A stretch of DNA of 64,000 nucleotides, taken from Atopsyche davidsoni. Taxonomy: Eukaryota > Arthropoda > Insecta > Trichoptera > Hydrobiosidae. A program made the position numbers and the translations under genes. Every line of letters begins with the position of its first letter. Position 1 is the first letter of the stretch. The notes under the pieces were generated by a model, which had not been told where the DNA came from, did not search any database, and saw only the letters and a list, made by a program, of their open reading frames with translations. This document shows, piece by piece, positions 23,466 to 35,699 of this stretch. The stretch is from assembly GCA_022113835.1 (NCBI GenBank), contig JAILWY010000028.1, positions 4,278,001 to 4,342,000 on the forward strand, read 5' to 3'.

Positions 23466-24449
23466 CTCCTACGTCCCAGCACGGGGACCGAAACGTCATT
23501 ACCTAATATATCGGTGATGGTTTTTACAACTCCTCAGTGTTTTGAATCATCCATCCGGCCACCGTTCCTAGAAGTTGGGAACATGTTAATTCATCGGTAG
23601 TTTTTTTTTTGTTTTAATAAATAGTAATAATATTTTTTCTTGTTGCAGGTGAGACATCAATTATATTTATTGAATCAGTTTCCTAGAGGTGGTAAGTCAC
23701 TTGAGTTATATTTAGTAATTAAAAAACACATCTTTAATGAGATGTATTCAAATATATATATATTTTTAATAAATGCGTTTGTTTTTTAGTGTACAATAAC
23801 ATACATAATTTATATAGAAACTTTCTCTTAAATTATATATAATATAGTCATGGTGATATTTTTTAATAACAAGTGATTTGCGCGATTAACTATGCTAATA
23901 CATTTTCAACAAGCAATACTGCTTGCCTTTATTTTGTACTCATCGCACGCTACCAGTATAAAAAAAATATATTGATTACTTCATCATCGAACTCGGTTCC
24001 CAAAGATATTGGTAACCATATTGGGGGAGTCATCTTAAAGTAATGGTTTATATTATTTTAATTTTATGTGATGCGTACTGTCCCAGTCCCTGTGTGGGCA
24101 ATATGGCCGCGCCTCGTGCTCGCCCGTAAACCACATTTAATATGAGTAAAGCATTAATATTTCATAAAGTGGTTTTACCTTTGTGTAGATTTCAAACTTT
24201 GGCATTTTCTTTTCCATGCTTTTCGCTTAAAGGAAAATCGCAGGTAATCTCTCAGGTGGTTCAAATTCAGATCCATAGTTCAAGTGCTTCAAAATACCAA
24301 GTAGAACCTCAAAAATCCCAAACATTTTCTTCAATGCATTTGTTACATATCAAAGATCTGATTTAAAAGTTCCTACGGTTTCAAAAGCAATTGATTCACG
24401 GCTAATATTGAAATTAAAAATCTTGGGTCAATTAATTAAACTGAACATA

Positions 24450-24545
24450 TGTCTATGTCTGTTCGTGGTTTTTTTTTTAGGGTAAATAGTGTAATGGGTT
24501 CCCGGGGCCCAATACATCACAGTTTTATTCGAAGGAAATTTCAAT
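24450..24545 (+). repeat. TAGTGTAGTGGGT family copy
   Basis: GTTCGTGGTTTTTTTTTTAGGGTAAATAGTGTAATGGGTTCCCGGGGCCC, then CACAGTTTTATTCGAAGGAAATTTC; aligns with the 22.3-kb copy. Confidence 0.5.
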
Positions 24546-25194
24546 TGTATTATATCGTGAAATATATTATACAGCTTAATTTTCTGGCGTCACGTGTTGT
24601 GGGTACAAGCGACACGCAGTGCGGCGACTTTGCATGCCTGTCACGCTAATGTTCACAGATAATAATAATCGCGGCTAAAATCAATTAAAAAATCTAAAAC
24701 AGCATAGAGTTGCCGTACATAATTGATACGTGGTAAAAAAAAAATAGTTGCAGGAGATACGATACACCAATTGAAATAACTTAAATGAAAAAGAGTTCAT
24801 GATCTTTAAAGATAATATATCAGTGGGGTGCGGTACATTTGAAAAATAATCATTCAGTTTTTATAGTGATAGTCAGTGTCTCCAGGTATATTATTAATAT
24901 ATTTTGCAATGTCAAAAATCTAACCTCGCACTGCTGCTTCTCCCACTCCTCGTGTATGTATCCACAGTACAGTACAGTACAGTACAGTCCACGCTTGGCG
25001 ATAGGAGCATTTCCCCAGGGGGTTGAAATGTACTGGCTCGGAATTCTTCGTACTTCGTGCATGTGATTCAGCGTGGCGTGCAGTCAGGGCGACGCCACAT
25101 TGACTGGGGGTGGCCGATAATTGCACACCGCATTATAACCATGCCCTCCCCCATACAAGCTTCTAAGAAACTGCGACACATCTTGCTAGAAATG

Positions 25195-25255
25195 ACCACC
25201 CCATAGCCCAATGGCTAACCGGCCAGCTAGACGATCGTATACTCCCAAAATCAAC
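25195..25255 (+). mobile_element. SINE-like A-box fragment
   Basis: CATAGCCCAATGGCTAACCGGCCAGCTAGACGATCG resembles a tRNA D-arm half (TAGCCCAATGGCTAAC). No B box follows at tRNA spacing. Confidence 0.35.
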
Positions 25256-27030
25256 CCATGAAATGTTGAAAGGACCCGTGCATATATAATTTCAAATATG
25301 ATCTATTTCATGTCATGGGAGCAATGAAATATTATATATATTTATATATATATTAATAATACGGGGAAATGGTAGTAATCCATGCTTTGCGGCGCGGATT
25401 TTCGCTTCTGATTTAATAAACGGAATATGTGTAATGTAGGTAAATGCGGCGTGTACTCCCTGACGCGATTACAGCCGGGCATAATCGAGTTAGCACTTCA
25501 GGTATTATCGACACCTTCCACTCGACCGGCGGTGCTAAAAAGCACGCTCACCACTCTGCGAGCGGGAAACATCCGACCTAGGATAAACTGAGAGCGAGGA
25601 GACACGACCCACTCTATTTTGTGAGGGGTGGAAAATATGCAGAGCGGCTGGCGTGAGCGACGAAATCTGAATATCGTTTTGGGCTGTTTGATGATTGTAA
25701 ATCGTCGAGTGATGACTTTCTATTGGTGTGTGCGATTTATTATTTATCGCACGCCTCTAAGGGTTCTGGCAAAAATATTTATTTCGAAGGCTTGTATCGT
25801 ACTGAAAAATACACCAGAGGCAGGTAGGCAAGCAGTAGTATTGCAGCTGTGTTAAATGTTATACCTCTCTGCTTAGTTTTATACAGAACAAAAACATACA
25901 TCAGAAAAGGGTTTTCCTCAAAGGGTTAACTACCCATTGAACTGTTTTTTTTAGTAACTTTTTGTGATATTTATCTCAGGTTTTAACGTTGATGGAGTAT
26001 TTGCTAACTTTAAATGGTAGATATATTTATTCAGGAACTAAGCTTGACTTCACATAACACATGACTTCAGTTATAAACGCGACAGAATTTCCATTTGAAA
26101 TGCTATTTTTCATAATTGTGTATATACATAAAAGATATAATCTTTCAGCCAAACATCATTGCTTGACTATCTATTATATAATATGTAAAATATATAAGAT
26201 GATAGGATAATGTTTGAATACTAAAAAAATATGTTAAATGTATCTTATTTTATTTCCTGGTTTAGATTTAAAATAAATTAAGTTCATATAAATTCTATAA
26301 AATTACACAAAAAGTAAATTAAAGCCTACAAAGTCCGAACTGAAAAGTTAGATATCGAGCTTAGGTTAGGTTAGGTTTTGGTAGACAACACACATATTCA
26401 GAGACGCTACTTTTTTGAATTATCAAATATCTGATGTAAAGTTTTATCCCCTGTGTTTTAAAATGGTGTGTGTTTAAACTGTACATTTTTTTTACTTCGA
26501 GCTCTATATATGAGCTCAATATGTCGCAAGGAATTTAATTTACCAAGAATTAGATAAATAGGTATAATTAATACATTGTTATTCGTAGTTGTAAATGGCG
26601 TTTTTATACTTTCCGCCTTGTCTACGGAGCACCTCCTGAAAGAATAAGGCTCGTCGAGGAGGCTCACATGGTTATTTCTGAAAATATAACAAAGGCTGTA
26701 CCTGCCTGCTCATTTTGGTAATGTTACTCGGTGAATATATGATGAATTGTTAAATTTTTAATACGTTGGGAGGGTTGCAAGAACCAGGAATCTATTCGTA
26801 CTTTGCGCCGGTCGATGACTTTCGTAATGCGCCTGCCTTTGGTTCAGAGACATGCAATCGAGATTTACCTGTTTACTCTAAATATTCAAAATAAAAAAAG
26901 GTAATATACGTAAATCTATGTAAAAAAAAATTATAAATACACTTTTTGTATTATCAAAACAATTTAAACATGTACACAAACAATTTTTCCAAGACATTGT
27001 AAATAAAAATTCATTCAAAGCAAAGCATGA

Positions 27031-27119
27031 CACAATTAAACAGATTGAATAGTCAAATGGCTAGGAGACTACTACCGTCTTCTAGTCATTTGGTTATTCA
27101 TATTTGTTGTTTCAATGTG
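27031..27119 (+). ncRNA. Candidate hairpin RNA (pre-miRNA-like)
   Basis: Positions 27046-27069 pair with 27077-27100 over 24 consecutive base pairs around a 7-nt loop (TACTACC). The four non-Watson-Crick pairs (27065-27081, 27060-27086, 27053-27093, 27052-27094) are all G-U when read as + strand RNA. After a small asymmetric internal loop a lower stem continues (27031-27042 with about 27108-27119). Size and shape fit an animal miRNA precursor, but no known miRNA seed is recognised. It could instead be a small foldback transposon. Confidence 0.35.
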
Positions 27120-28159
27120 GATTATTGCAAATTATGCTCACCCATAGTGGATGTTGGCAATGTTGTAAATGCCATCAGAGGTGATATAAATGGATAGTCA
27201 CGCAAAGGTTTACTTTTTAATTTATACCAATACTATGTTTGCAATAAAATGGCAATTAAAACGGAATTAATTTATGCAAATAGATCATAAATAAAAATAA
27301 ATTATCCAAATGAAACTAGAATGCGTTAGCACATAGAAAATTAGACGCTCGTTTCTAACATAACTTACATGACACACTAAAACTATTTAATGATCAAAGA
27401 CGATGTGTTAGTTTGCGAAAAGAATAAATAGTTTCACCGAAAAACTATTTAATGAAATCTTTGTGATCAACTATCCGTCAGCACAATTTTTCTAATAAAA
27501 AAAATTAATGAAAATACGATTTCTATCAAGACAGATTTCATACAATATTTACGAAATAAAAAAAATCACTCCCAACGAGCTCTTTGATTATAACAATTAA
27601 CAATATTTTTAAAATTATATTATTTTTGTTGTGCTACCTGTTATAGTAGAATTTTCCATTAGAAACAATCAAGCGTTTGTACTTTTAGTTTATTTCGTTG
27701 TTATTTATATATTTCAATTGTTTTCGACACATCACGGAAAAAAACACAATAAAATCGATCGAAAAACAATTTCCTTGCAAATATTTATATTATATATATA
27801 TAAATAAGTCCATGCGGCTCGTCATTCTGCAAGGGCTGCCGAATTTCACGCCGATAATCCCTCAATACCCGAGAAAAACAAAGAAACACGTCCGCCAGCG
27901 CCTGTTTTGTTCTATATTTAAAATTATTAAGCCCGTTCTAAATTTAAAATTTCCCTATTTTACAATCTTAAGGGCGGTTTTTTTTAAATATTTTTTTACC
28001 ATAATGCAAGAATAATTTATTTTTGATCTTTTTTGTAATATTGAATAATCGTAAACGCTTCCTGTGTATATATATATATATATATTTTTTTTTTTTTCAA
28101 TTATTATTTTCTGTTGTGGATGTTTTACGTGCTATTTGATACTATACGTACCCACTATT

Positions 28160-28345
28160 GCTCACGTTGCGACACAACTGACAACCGAATGTTAGCTGGC
28201 CAATAACGTCCTCTTGATATAGGGACGCTATAAGCTTTTTGCAAGTTGTGTCTGCGCTGCGTGTGCAGCCGGCTAAAGAGGACACGATCGACCAGCTACC
28301 ATTCGGTTGTAAGTTGCGTCGCAGCGTGTATATACAACGGCGCAC
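28160..28345. repeat. Inverted pair of TTGGCTAATTACCGTTCGGTTGTC family copies
   Basis: A reversed copy (GCGACACAACTGACAACCGAATG, then GGCCAATAACGTCC) is followed by CAAGTTGTGTCTGCGCTGCGTGTGCAGCCGGCT and then a forward CATTCGGTTGTAAGTTGCGTCGCAGCGTG. The arms could pair. Minus-strand frames across it have no recognisable protein. Confidence 0.55.
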
Positions 28346-29261
28346 CTTTATTCTCGGTGTTATTTTCATGGTTTCATGGGACGCTTTTGGGTTTAAGTTG
28401 CGTGTAGCCGGCTTCAGTCTCCACGGTTCGATCCAAGTGCTGGAGTGAGTAATAAATATTAAATTTTCGTATATGTAGCATGTCATTTAGATTTCAACAC
28501 CAAAAGTACATTCAGAACGTGCTTCGGTCACGTCACTTTCTAAAAAGATTTTTTTTATTCTTGCACAGCGACATCTTGAATACGCTTACCGCCTCGCCTC
28601 GGCCTCCCGCGCACGTAACCTCACGTATTAACCATAATGATAATCAATAGTTTTTTTTTTCTTTCTATAAGATGCGTGGTTATCGCGAGAGATGACTCTC
28701 GGACGCGCGGTTTTTTTTTTAATTTTTTTTTTATTCACGTGCTTCGCTCGAACAACTTTCTATCCAGGAAGTGATCGGTGAGTCTCGTTAAATTCTCTTC
28801 AGTGATGTTTCGCAAAATTATTATGGGGGCCCGAGTTTTTGAACGCCTTCTGCAGTACGGTCGAATTGTACCGGCAAAGTTGTATTTCTTTTACCAATTT
28901 GTATATGATGTATGATGAGGCGCGTGCCTTTGTTTGGATAGCTTGAGATGATTGTTGGAAACCTTCGTGTCCTCGTCCAGCGACAACGAGGCCCCCGGCA
29001 ACTTCTGCTGGTCTGACTCGATTATATCCATCAGTTTCTCATTTCATATATATATGAACACTGTTTTCATAAAAAATCAACTTCAGAAACTTAATATACA
29101 TATTCGACTCAACAGTATAAAATACATTTAATTTTTTAATTTTTTTTTTTAATATTTCCTATATGCATTGCAATGAGTGAAATTTTTCACATTCCAAGAT
29201 TGATCGCATAGTTCGTAAGGCTATGGTTATAATACGGTATTTGGCTATCCCCTGATCGGGT

Positions 29262-29395
29262 TTACAAGGTGTTGCTTAGATGGTAGTGTACACGTATTTA
29301 TTTATTTTCGTTATTGGGTTTATATAGGGAAAAATATGTGTAAAAAAAAACATTTTTTGCATGAGTTGATAAGTAAGTTAAATACAGTTAGTAAG
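29262..29395 (+). repeat. TATTTATTTATTTTTGTTATTG repeat, copy 2 of 2
   Basis: Partner of the copy at 2.8 kb, in the same orientation; similarity spans roughly 110-130 bp. Confidence 0.5.
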
Positions 29396-30944
29396 TAAGT
29401 TTACTTGTAGTCGGGTCGCTACCCTCGAAGGATAACAGTGTTTTTAGTATGCATCCTATAAAAGCAGGCATAAACATTATTTTAGTTAGGATAGGTTCTG
29501 GAAAAATTATAAATAGATACTTATAAGTTTAATATTGTTTTTCTCATTAAGGTTCTCAGAGAATATATATAAGCCAATACATTGGTGATTCATGTTAGAC
29601 TCCTTATAAACGGACACATTATGAATCTTCCCCCCTATCCTCCCTGTTTTCTCTTAGGTCAATCTCAAAAAAAACACTAAGATCATCGAGGACCTCTGTC
29701 TGCTTATTCCACTCATACTTACTCCTTACACCACTCCCCTACACCAGACTCTCATCTTTCCTCCGTGTAACATAACACACCCCCTCCTCCATCCCACCTC
29801 CCCGACAATTATACCACTTCCTTTTTGATTTTTGACTAAAATTTTAATTAAATAAAGCCGTAAGCAAAATAACATCAATCGTAGATCATCTCTTTTGACC
29901 TTACGGTTATCACGATCGAATCCATTCCCGTTGAGATCTCTTGAATAAATAGCCTGGCTTAGTATTAAATACGTTTTAAATTGTCGGTGCTCCCGGGGGG
30001 CCTCGCCAGGGAGGACGGTCCCCTTTTACTGTCGCCGGGCTATTTTGCTTACAAGATGTCTCTCATCGAACTAAACGTTTCAGGTGGCTTCAAAAAAAAA
30101 AAGCCTATTTTATACAAAGTGGTGTTTTACATACAAACGAGTTGCAATAGCAAGTGCAGTGAGTACATATGCAGTTGTATGACCATGGTTTTAGGGTCCC
30201 ATTTTATGTTATCCGGGGCTTATTCCGTGGACCGGTTTTTCAAAAAAAACCTACAACACAATATCATATACCTATTCGAAATAAAAACTGTATCACATAA
30301 CTTGATGTAATAACATAACTTGCCTATTCTAAAGAATACGTCGGATATTGCTGGTCCCTACGCTACAAGTGAATTTTAATTGTAAGTACGCTTAATCCAC
30401 GATCTATGGTTAAACACGGTTTAAACGTGCTTTAAACACAGCAAAACTGTGTTATTTAGTACTTGGATTTATTTTATTCTGCAATCTAACGGAATCAATG
30501 AAAAATTGTACTTTCAGTTTTTTTTAAATATTTTATTTAAAAACAAGTCGTTGGTTATTTTATTTGTTTCTAGTCTCTTGTTTGTGGTTTATTCAATTCA
30601 GTGTTTCGTACGATCAATATTAAATTTTATAAATACGTTGAAAATATTTATTTGTAGCACACGTAACTTTTAAATGCTGAGTAATTAAATTAGAGAATAT
30701 TTTAGTTCTTATCGTGTGGACTTGTGGACGTGTACTCAAAACTTTGGATTAAAATAATGACTTTAAAATTTTTAGATTTTAATCATTGATTTCCATTATT
30801 TTTTTAAAAATTAGAAACTTAGTGCAAAATAAATTAATCTCCTTGATTGGTTGATTCATAAGACAGAATAATAAAATAGAATAGTGACGGATGAAAATAT
30901 GTAAAAAGTGAGACAAATTGTGTAGCCTTCTGTTTTATAAAATA

Positions 30945-30992
30945 GGTTTAGAGTAGCCAGGGAGTGTGGGTTCGAATCCCAATTGATCAAAG
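30945..30992 (+). mobile_element. SINE-like fragment
   Basis: AGTAGCCAGGGAGTGTGGGTTCGAATCCCAATTG retains a consensus B box GGTTCGAATCC and its stem. No A box at the right distance. Confidence 0.4.
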
Positions 30993-31599
30993 AAAAAAAT
31001 TATATATATAAAAATCTCATCGTTTCATGTATCATTTATTTTCCCTCAATGAACGGTATGTTTTGGCAGTCGTTAAGTTGATTTGTAATAAACTCCGGCG
31101 TTTCTTTTCGGTCGGAACCATCTTCGTGGGATATCTTTTGGGTGAATTTTCCTGATGCTCATCTCTACTTGGGCGCACAGTACAAACTCGAAGAATTCAA
31201 ATCAACTCACTATGCATCATCGGCATTCCTCGATGTCTTATAAACTAATACAATAAAGAGTACAGTTTGTGTAGCGGTGAAGATAGAACTGTCATTAATT
31301 TACCGTTAGAGACTGATTGCATGTACTAAAATATAACACTGCTGAACAGGTTTGTTGGTTTATTTATTTTTTTTTTTTGGATAACAGCCAACGCTTGACA
31401 ACAGAATTCACTGTAAAAAAAAATCACGTTTATTGTCTGCATCTAGTAAAACGTTTACCCAGTAAAATATATTTGTATCGTATTAATATATATTTATATT
31501 ACGCCAGACGATTGCGCAACGCACACGCGGTGATATAAACACATTTTTTTTTTTAAATTTTTTTTTTTATTCAACACTACGTGATCGACGAGGCATATC

Positions 31600-31760
31600 C
31601 ATCCAATGTGCAACGGATCTCGGAATCACCGCAGCTTCCCGCACAGGGCCCGGGGCCCTCGGGGGCGCAGGCGGGGGCGGGGGCGGGGGCGGGGGCGGAG
31701 GCGGGCCCCATTACGCAGATTGGATAATGCGCACGGAGGGCCGAGCTCCCGGAAGCTGAG
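31600..31760. other. GC-rich island with GGGGGC hexamer array
   Basis: About six tandem GGGGGC-type hexamers at 31671-31706 (GC-box/Sp-KLF-like and G-quadruplex-prone on the + strand) inside a CpG-rich stretch. AT-rich DNA with A/T microsatellites follows at about 31890. No coding evidence. Confidence 0.5.
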
Positions 31761-32199
31761 CTATCCAGCGCACGCACACACACTCCAGCGACACTTGTGA
31801 CCCAATCATCGTCATCATCATCATCACTTCGGATCCAACAAAGCCGCACACCTTATCGTTTTAACGCACAACGTGCTTTTGATATTAAAAAAAAATATAT
31901 ATATATATATAATATACGTATAGTGTGTATAACTAAACTGTGTCAGAATAGTAAATAAAACTGGTCCGGTGCGTTTTTTTTTTTTTTGGAGTAGCCGGCG
32001 TTTTTTTAATTCGGTCAGCCGCCCGCCCCCGGGGACTCGCGAGCAACTCTCGTTTCTAGTCCAAACAAAACCGAGACCGCTCGATGCGATGAACGGCTTC
32101 CCGTGAAAATGCGGTTTCAAACCTCGATAGCGCGAAAATAGATGTGACTGACCAACTGAGCCGATGGCGTCCCCTTTATGCTCTGTTTAATTTGACAAA

Positions 32200-32278
32200 A
32201 TCTCAGTGGACGCTACTGGCTAATTGCAAATCGGCTATCAGCTGTGTCGCCGCGGGTGCAGTCAGCTGGAGCTTCCGA
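32200..32278 (+). repeat. TTGGCTAATTACCGTTCGGTTGTC family copy
   Basis: TGGACGCTACTGGCTAATTGCAAATCGGCTATCAGCTGTGTCGCCGCGGGTGCAGTCAGCTGGA aligns along the whole family core. Confidence 0.5.
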
Positions 32279-32425
32279 AAAAATTACTGACACACACACA
32301 CACATATATATCGGGTGCCTCTCCTCAGATGAGCATAAATTGCCCAATAGCATTATTATAGTTTGTTCCTTGGCGTTTAGATCTGATACTCATTTTGCAG
32401 CAAGCTAAAGAAACAATACCAGAAC

Positions 32426-32452
32426 CCCCCCCCCCCTCCCTCCCCCCTCCAC
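32426..32452 (+). repeat. C-rich tract
   Basis: Runs of C interrupted by T (CCCCCCCCCC, then TCCCTCCCCCCCTCC). Simple sequence only; another C run lies at 3700-3710. Confidence 0.8.
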
Positions 32453-32587
32453 CTCGAAAAGGCATTTCCATTACCGATCCTTTACACGTGCTCAGGGTAC
32501 AGAATGGCAGCTATGCACGAGCAACACAATGAGGAAAGTGGGGAGGATAAATATATATATGTATATATTATATATGTAGACAATATT

Positions 32588-32995
32588 TTTGACACAAAGC
32601 ACTTGTTAAGAAATTAAATATTTTTGACAGAGAGTACCTGGTGGAATTCCATTTTTTATATTTTTGAATAAAATACTTTTTCAACATGTTAATTTTTATT
32701 GGTGACCGGTTTCGCCAACCTTTCACGTTGGCATTATCAAACAGAGTCAAACATCAAACATCAACAAATATCAAACATCTGTTTGATAATGCCATCGTGA
32801 AAGGTTGGCGAAACCGGTCACTAATAAAAACGAAAATGTGGAAAATCACTCAAGTATTTTATTCAAAAATATTACAAAGCACTTGGTCAAATTCCATTTT
32901 GATGTGTGTGTACATTGAGTGATTTTTCCACGTGTTAATTTTTATTGGTGACCGGTTTCACCAACCTTTCACGTTGGTATTATCAAACTGATAAT
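32588..32995. mobile_element. Nested palindromic repeat element (CCGGTCACC family)
   Basis: The segment GGTTGGCGAAACCGGTCACCAATAAAAA occurs three times in alternating orientation: reversed at about 32690-32745, forward at about 32800-32830 and reversed at about 32935-32985. The first two form a long palindrome around a CAAACATCAAACATC-like spacer. Adjacent family pieces include the AAGTATTTTATTCAAAAATAT tract and TGGAATTCCATTTT next to GAGAGTACC. Other copies in the window lie near 1.95, 3.9, 10.2, 44.7, 55.75 and 61.45 kb. No coding capacity; probably a MITE or foldback family. Confidence 0.65.
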
Positions 32996-33059
32996 GTGTG
33001 TGTGTGTGTGTGTTATATGTGTGATCGTGAATTTTCTGCAACAGTCGCATTTCTCTCTG

Positions 33060-33170
33060 CCGGATTTCACCTTGGGATGGAGGCGGCCGCGCCCCGCGAG
33101 GATGGCGTCGTCGGGCGCTTGGGCAAGAGGCCGCGGGCGCGGTCCCCGCGGGGTTGCGCCAAGTCATGCA
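33060..33170. other. Short GC-rich island
   Basis: GAGGCGGCCGCGCCCCGCGAGG through GGTCCCCGCGGGG, about 100 bp, adjacent to the (TG)n tract at 32994-33013 and the palindromic element. Nothing else recognisable. Confidence 0.35.
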
Positions 33171-33959
33171 GAAGTTTTTGGCAAACTGGTTTTTTCAAAA
33201 TACAATCGCACCCGTCTCCTGCATTTGGGCAATGTTTGCGTTTTGAAATCGCAAATTGATTTTTTTTGAATGTGCCTCCGCACGAGGTCGCGCCAAACTG
33301 GACGGAGAGCGTTTCCACACCGAGTAGGATTCAATTGGCCGAGGAGCCGATTTTTAAGGTTGCAGGTAAACCTCCCGCGACATGATGTATAGATTCTTAA
33401 AAAAATCTTAGAACCAAGGCTAGTAAAATACATCTTTTTTAATGTCAATACAACCAAATTCAAGTTTCATTTTATAAATATTGTTTTTACTTTTGCAAGG
33501 TCGGGTTTCGATTTTAAAAACTTCAAATACCCTTTGAATACACTTTTGCATGCAGTATTTTTTAATCCTGACGAAGAGCATTCCGACAGTTAATAATATA
33601 AAATTGATAAATAAACTGATTTTTCGGGTTACAGGTAAACCTGCTACGAACTCGATAAAAACTTCAATTAATAATATAACATATACGTATAGGATTTTTT
33701 TTTAAATCATCAATTAATGTTGGATATAAGACAAATATATATATCATCTTCACTTTCTAAACCCATTAATTTCTACACTATAACCCTGAAAAATGACATA
33801 CTTCGTGTCATAACATTTTTTATGAAGGCTTCGTTCTTCGTGTGCCAATTTGCACAGTAAGTTTAAAAATGAAATATTTAATTATTTTTCCCTAAGCTTT
33901 ATTTTTTCTGTTTTATTGATAAGCGTAGTATTTGCTTCAAAAATGTACGATCGCGTTAA

Positions 33960-34095
33960 ATCGAAACCGTGCACTCGAATACCGCGTAACGGAAGAGATG
34001 CGTGTATTTAGACATGTCAATAGAAATCGTCTCCGAACGAACTGAAACCTCTTGATCGCGAGTCAACGGTCTCACCGCTAATCCAAAGCTAATCA
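33960..34095 (-). mobile_element. Degenerate SINE copy, minus strand
   Basis: The minus strand reads GATTAGCGGTGAGACCGTTGACTCG, matching the 1.5-kb SINE over the A-box side, then GTTTCAGTTCGTTCGG in place of the B box. Old and mutated. Confidence 0.45.
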
Positions 34096-34544
34096 ACCAT
34101 CGGTTTAAATAAATCATTATGACTGTGATTTTGAGCATACATTTAATAGGTCTTGAACTCTAAACTGGAAAAACTCGAATATAAATATTTCATAATCAAA
34201 AAATAACACCTAGGTGGTATCAAGGTGTAAAATATTTTTTTGCAATAGCAAATATAAATAACACGGTATTTACCACAGCGTTTCTAGCGGTTGCAACAAA
34301 AGTATTAAGGATGTGGACATAACATGTTTTTTTTTTTTTTAAATGTAAATAACTTATATTTTAAAGCCCTATTTTTGGGCAATGCTCATAAACGTGTATA
34401 CGCATGTGTTTATATTTGCGGTCATCTCAATAATAGGACAATTAAGGACAAATTTTGCAACGTTTATGGTTGTCGACTGCCAGCGTTGGCGATAAACTAT
34501 AATACATAAAACTAATTAACAGATTTGGGGCTCTCTAAATCAGG

Positions 34545-34625
34545 TATGATTTCACCGCCTCTTAGTCCGGTGGTTAGCACGCTTGCTTACCGGCTGCCGG
34601 GATCGAATCCAGGTAGAGAATTAAT
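34545..34625 (+). mobile_element. tRNA-derived SINE, plus strand
   Basis: TTAGTCCGGTGGTTAGCACG (A box), CTTACCGGCTGCC, then GGGATCGAATCCAGG (B box) and AGAGAATTAATATTTTCG. The clearest tRNA-like head in the window, but without a tRNA 3' acceptor arm, so a SINE rather than a tRNA gene. Confidence 0.65.
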
Positions 34626-35398
34626 ATTTTCGTTTTGATTTTTAAATATCTTCATGTTGATGGGGAAGGATAAATATGTAAGAAAAAATATATATATATA
34701 TAGTAGTGCAAGTCTTCAGTGTTGTATTACATATAACGCAAACGCCGGAGACGCATTTCTTTACCATACGCCTTTTATGCTGTGACTACGAACGCCTTGA
34801 ATAAAATAATTTTAATAATAGTTTTAAAAAATCACTAATGAATCATAATATAAAAATAACACTGTGGAAGGACAGTCAAGTTATTTTATTCTCAAAGTTT
34901 TAATTTTTTTTGAATAAAAGTGCTCGACAAAATTATTTAGGCAGAACGGAAATTCGGTTAAACCAACAAAACTATCCACCATCGCTCGAATGCAGTATGC
35001 TGAATAACCAAATCTCACATTGATTGTCACCCCTTTCAGACCGTGGAGTGGAGTCTCAGCAGGGGTTGATGAATCGCAGTTTTCCACGAAAACAGTCCCA
35101 GGGCGGGGGTGCGCGGGAATACTGGGAAACGAACTGTGCACCCCCTGGATAATTATTTCAGGCACTTTTCGAAAATGTACCGAAAATAAATATAAAGACT
35201 GATTACACGTGAAATTATAATATAGAGTATTATAAATGTATTAGAATATGTTTAGATATTAAGAGTCAAAGACCTTGCCTTATGTCTTAAAAAAAAAAAA
35301 CGGTATCGTGCCCTTTAGTTGAAGAATTAACCACATTCCGAATATGCTCTGCATACACTGCATACACTCACCGCACGCCACTGATATATATATATATA

Positions 35399-35461
35399 TT
35401 TCTCAAAATAGTCTCTTTTTAGCTCGATACACTTGACCCAGCGATGCTCCAACTTCTTTAA
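35399..35461 (-). mobile_element. Mariner-family transposase C-terminal fragment
   Basis: Read on the minus strand this gives 21 codons, LKKLEHRWVKCIELKRDYFE plus one Lys, matching the conserved C-terminal LxxRWxKCIxLxGDYFE signature of mariner transposases. Only this tail remains. It directly abuts a LINE fragment that starts at about 35462 on the other strand. Confidence 0.75.
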
Positions 35462-35695
35462 CCCATAAGAATTGATGTGCCAGAAATGTGGCTCTATAGG
35501 AGGATCCTCAAGCTACCATGGGTTGACCGCGTCACAAATGAAAAGGTCTTTTATAGAATAGAGTATAGAATCCCTCAGTTGATTTTCCAAGGACAAATCG
35601 AAGGAAAAGAGATCGGAAGTGCAGCCGAATCGGTGAGACTGCCACCAACCTCCCATGAGAAGAGGCACCAGAAGAAGAACAGGATGCATCCATCC
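35462..35695 (+). mobile_element. 5'-truncated RTE-like LINE, ORF C-terminus and AAG tail
   Basis: The frame starting MPEMWLYRRILKLPWVDRVTNE matches the EMWxYRRxLxIxWxDxVTNE signature after the reverse transcriptase domain of RTE-like non-LTR elements. Next come LIFQGQIEGK and a degenerate stretch ending in GAAGAGGCACCAGAAGAAGAA, the same AAG-rich 3' tail seen in the other copies. Long deletions and frame drift show it is dead. Confidence 0.75.
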
Positions 35696-35699
35696 ATAG

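Larger units (their letters stand above)
24550..31600. other. AT-rich intergenic DNA
   Basis: Apart from the hairpin at 27 kb and the repeats at 25.2, 28.2 and 29.3 kb, nothing is supported. 25441-25860 is less AT-rich with a 75-codon frame and no recognisable product. A short TTAGG-like run (three units) at 26361-26375 is probably chance. Confidence 0.6.

Noticed and set aside
26361..26378. TTAGG telomeric-type repeat
   Set aside because: Only three units; GGTTAGGTTAGG strings are frequent in insect DNA and no telomeric context is seen.
34545..34625. Possible tRNA gene
   Set aside because: A and B boxes are present but no acceptor stem closes the cloverleaf; fits a SINE.
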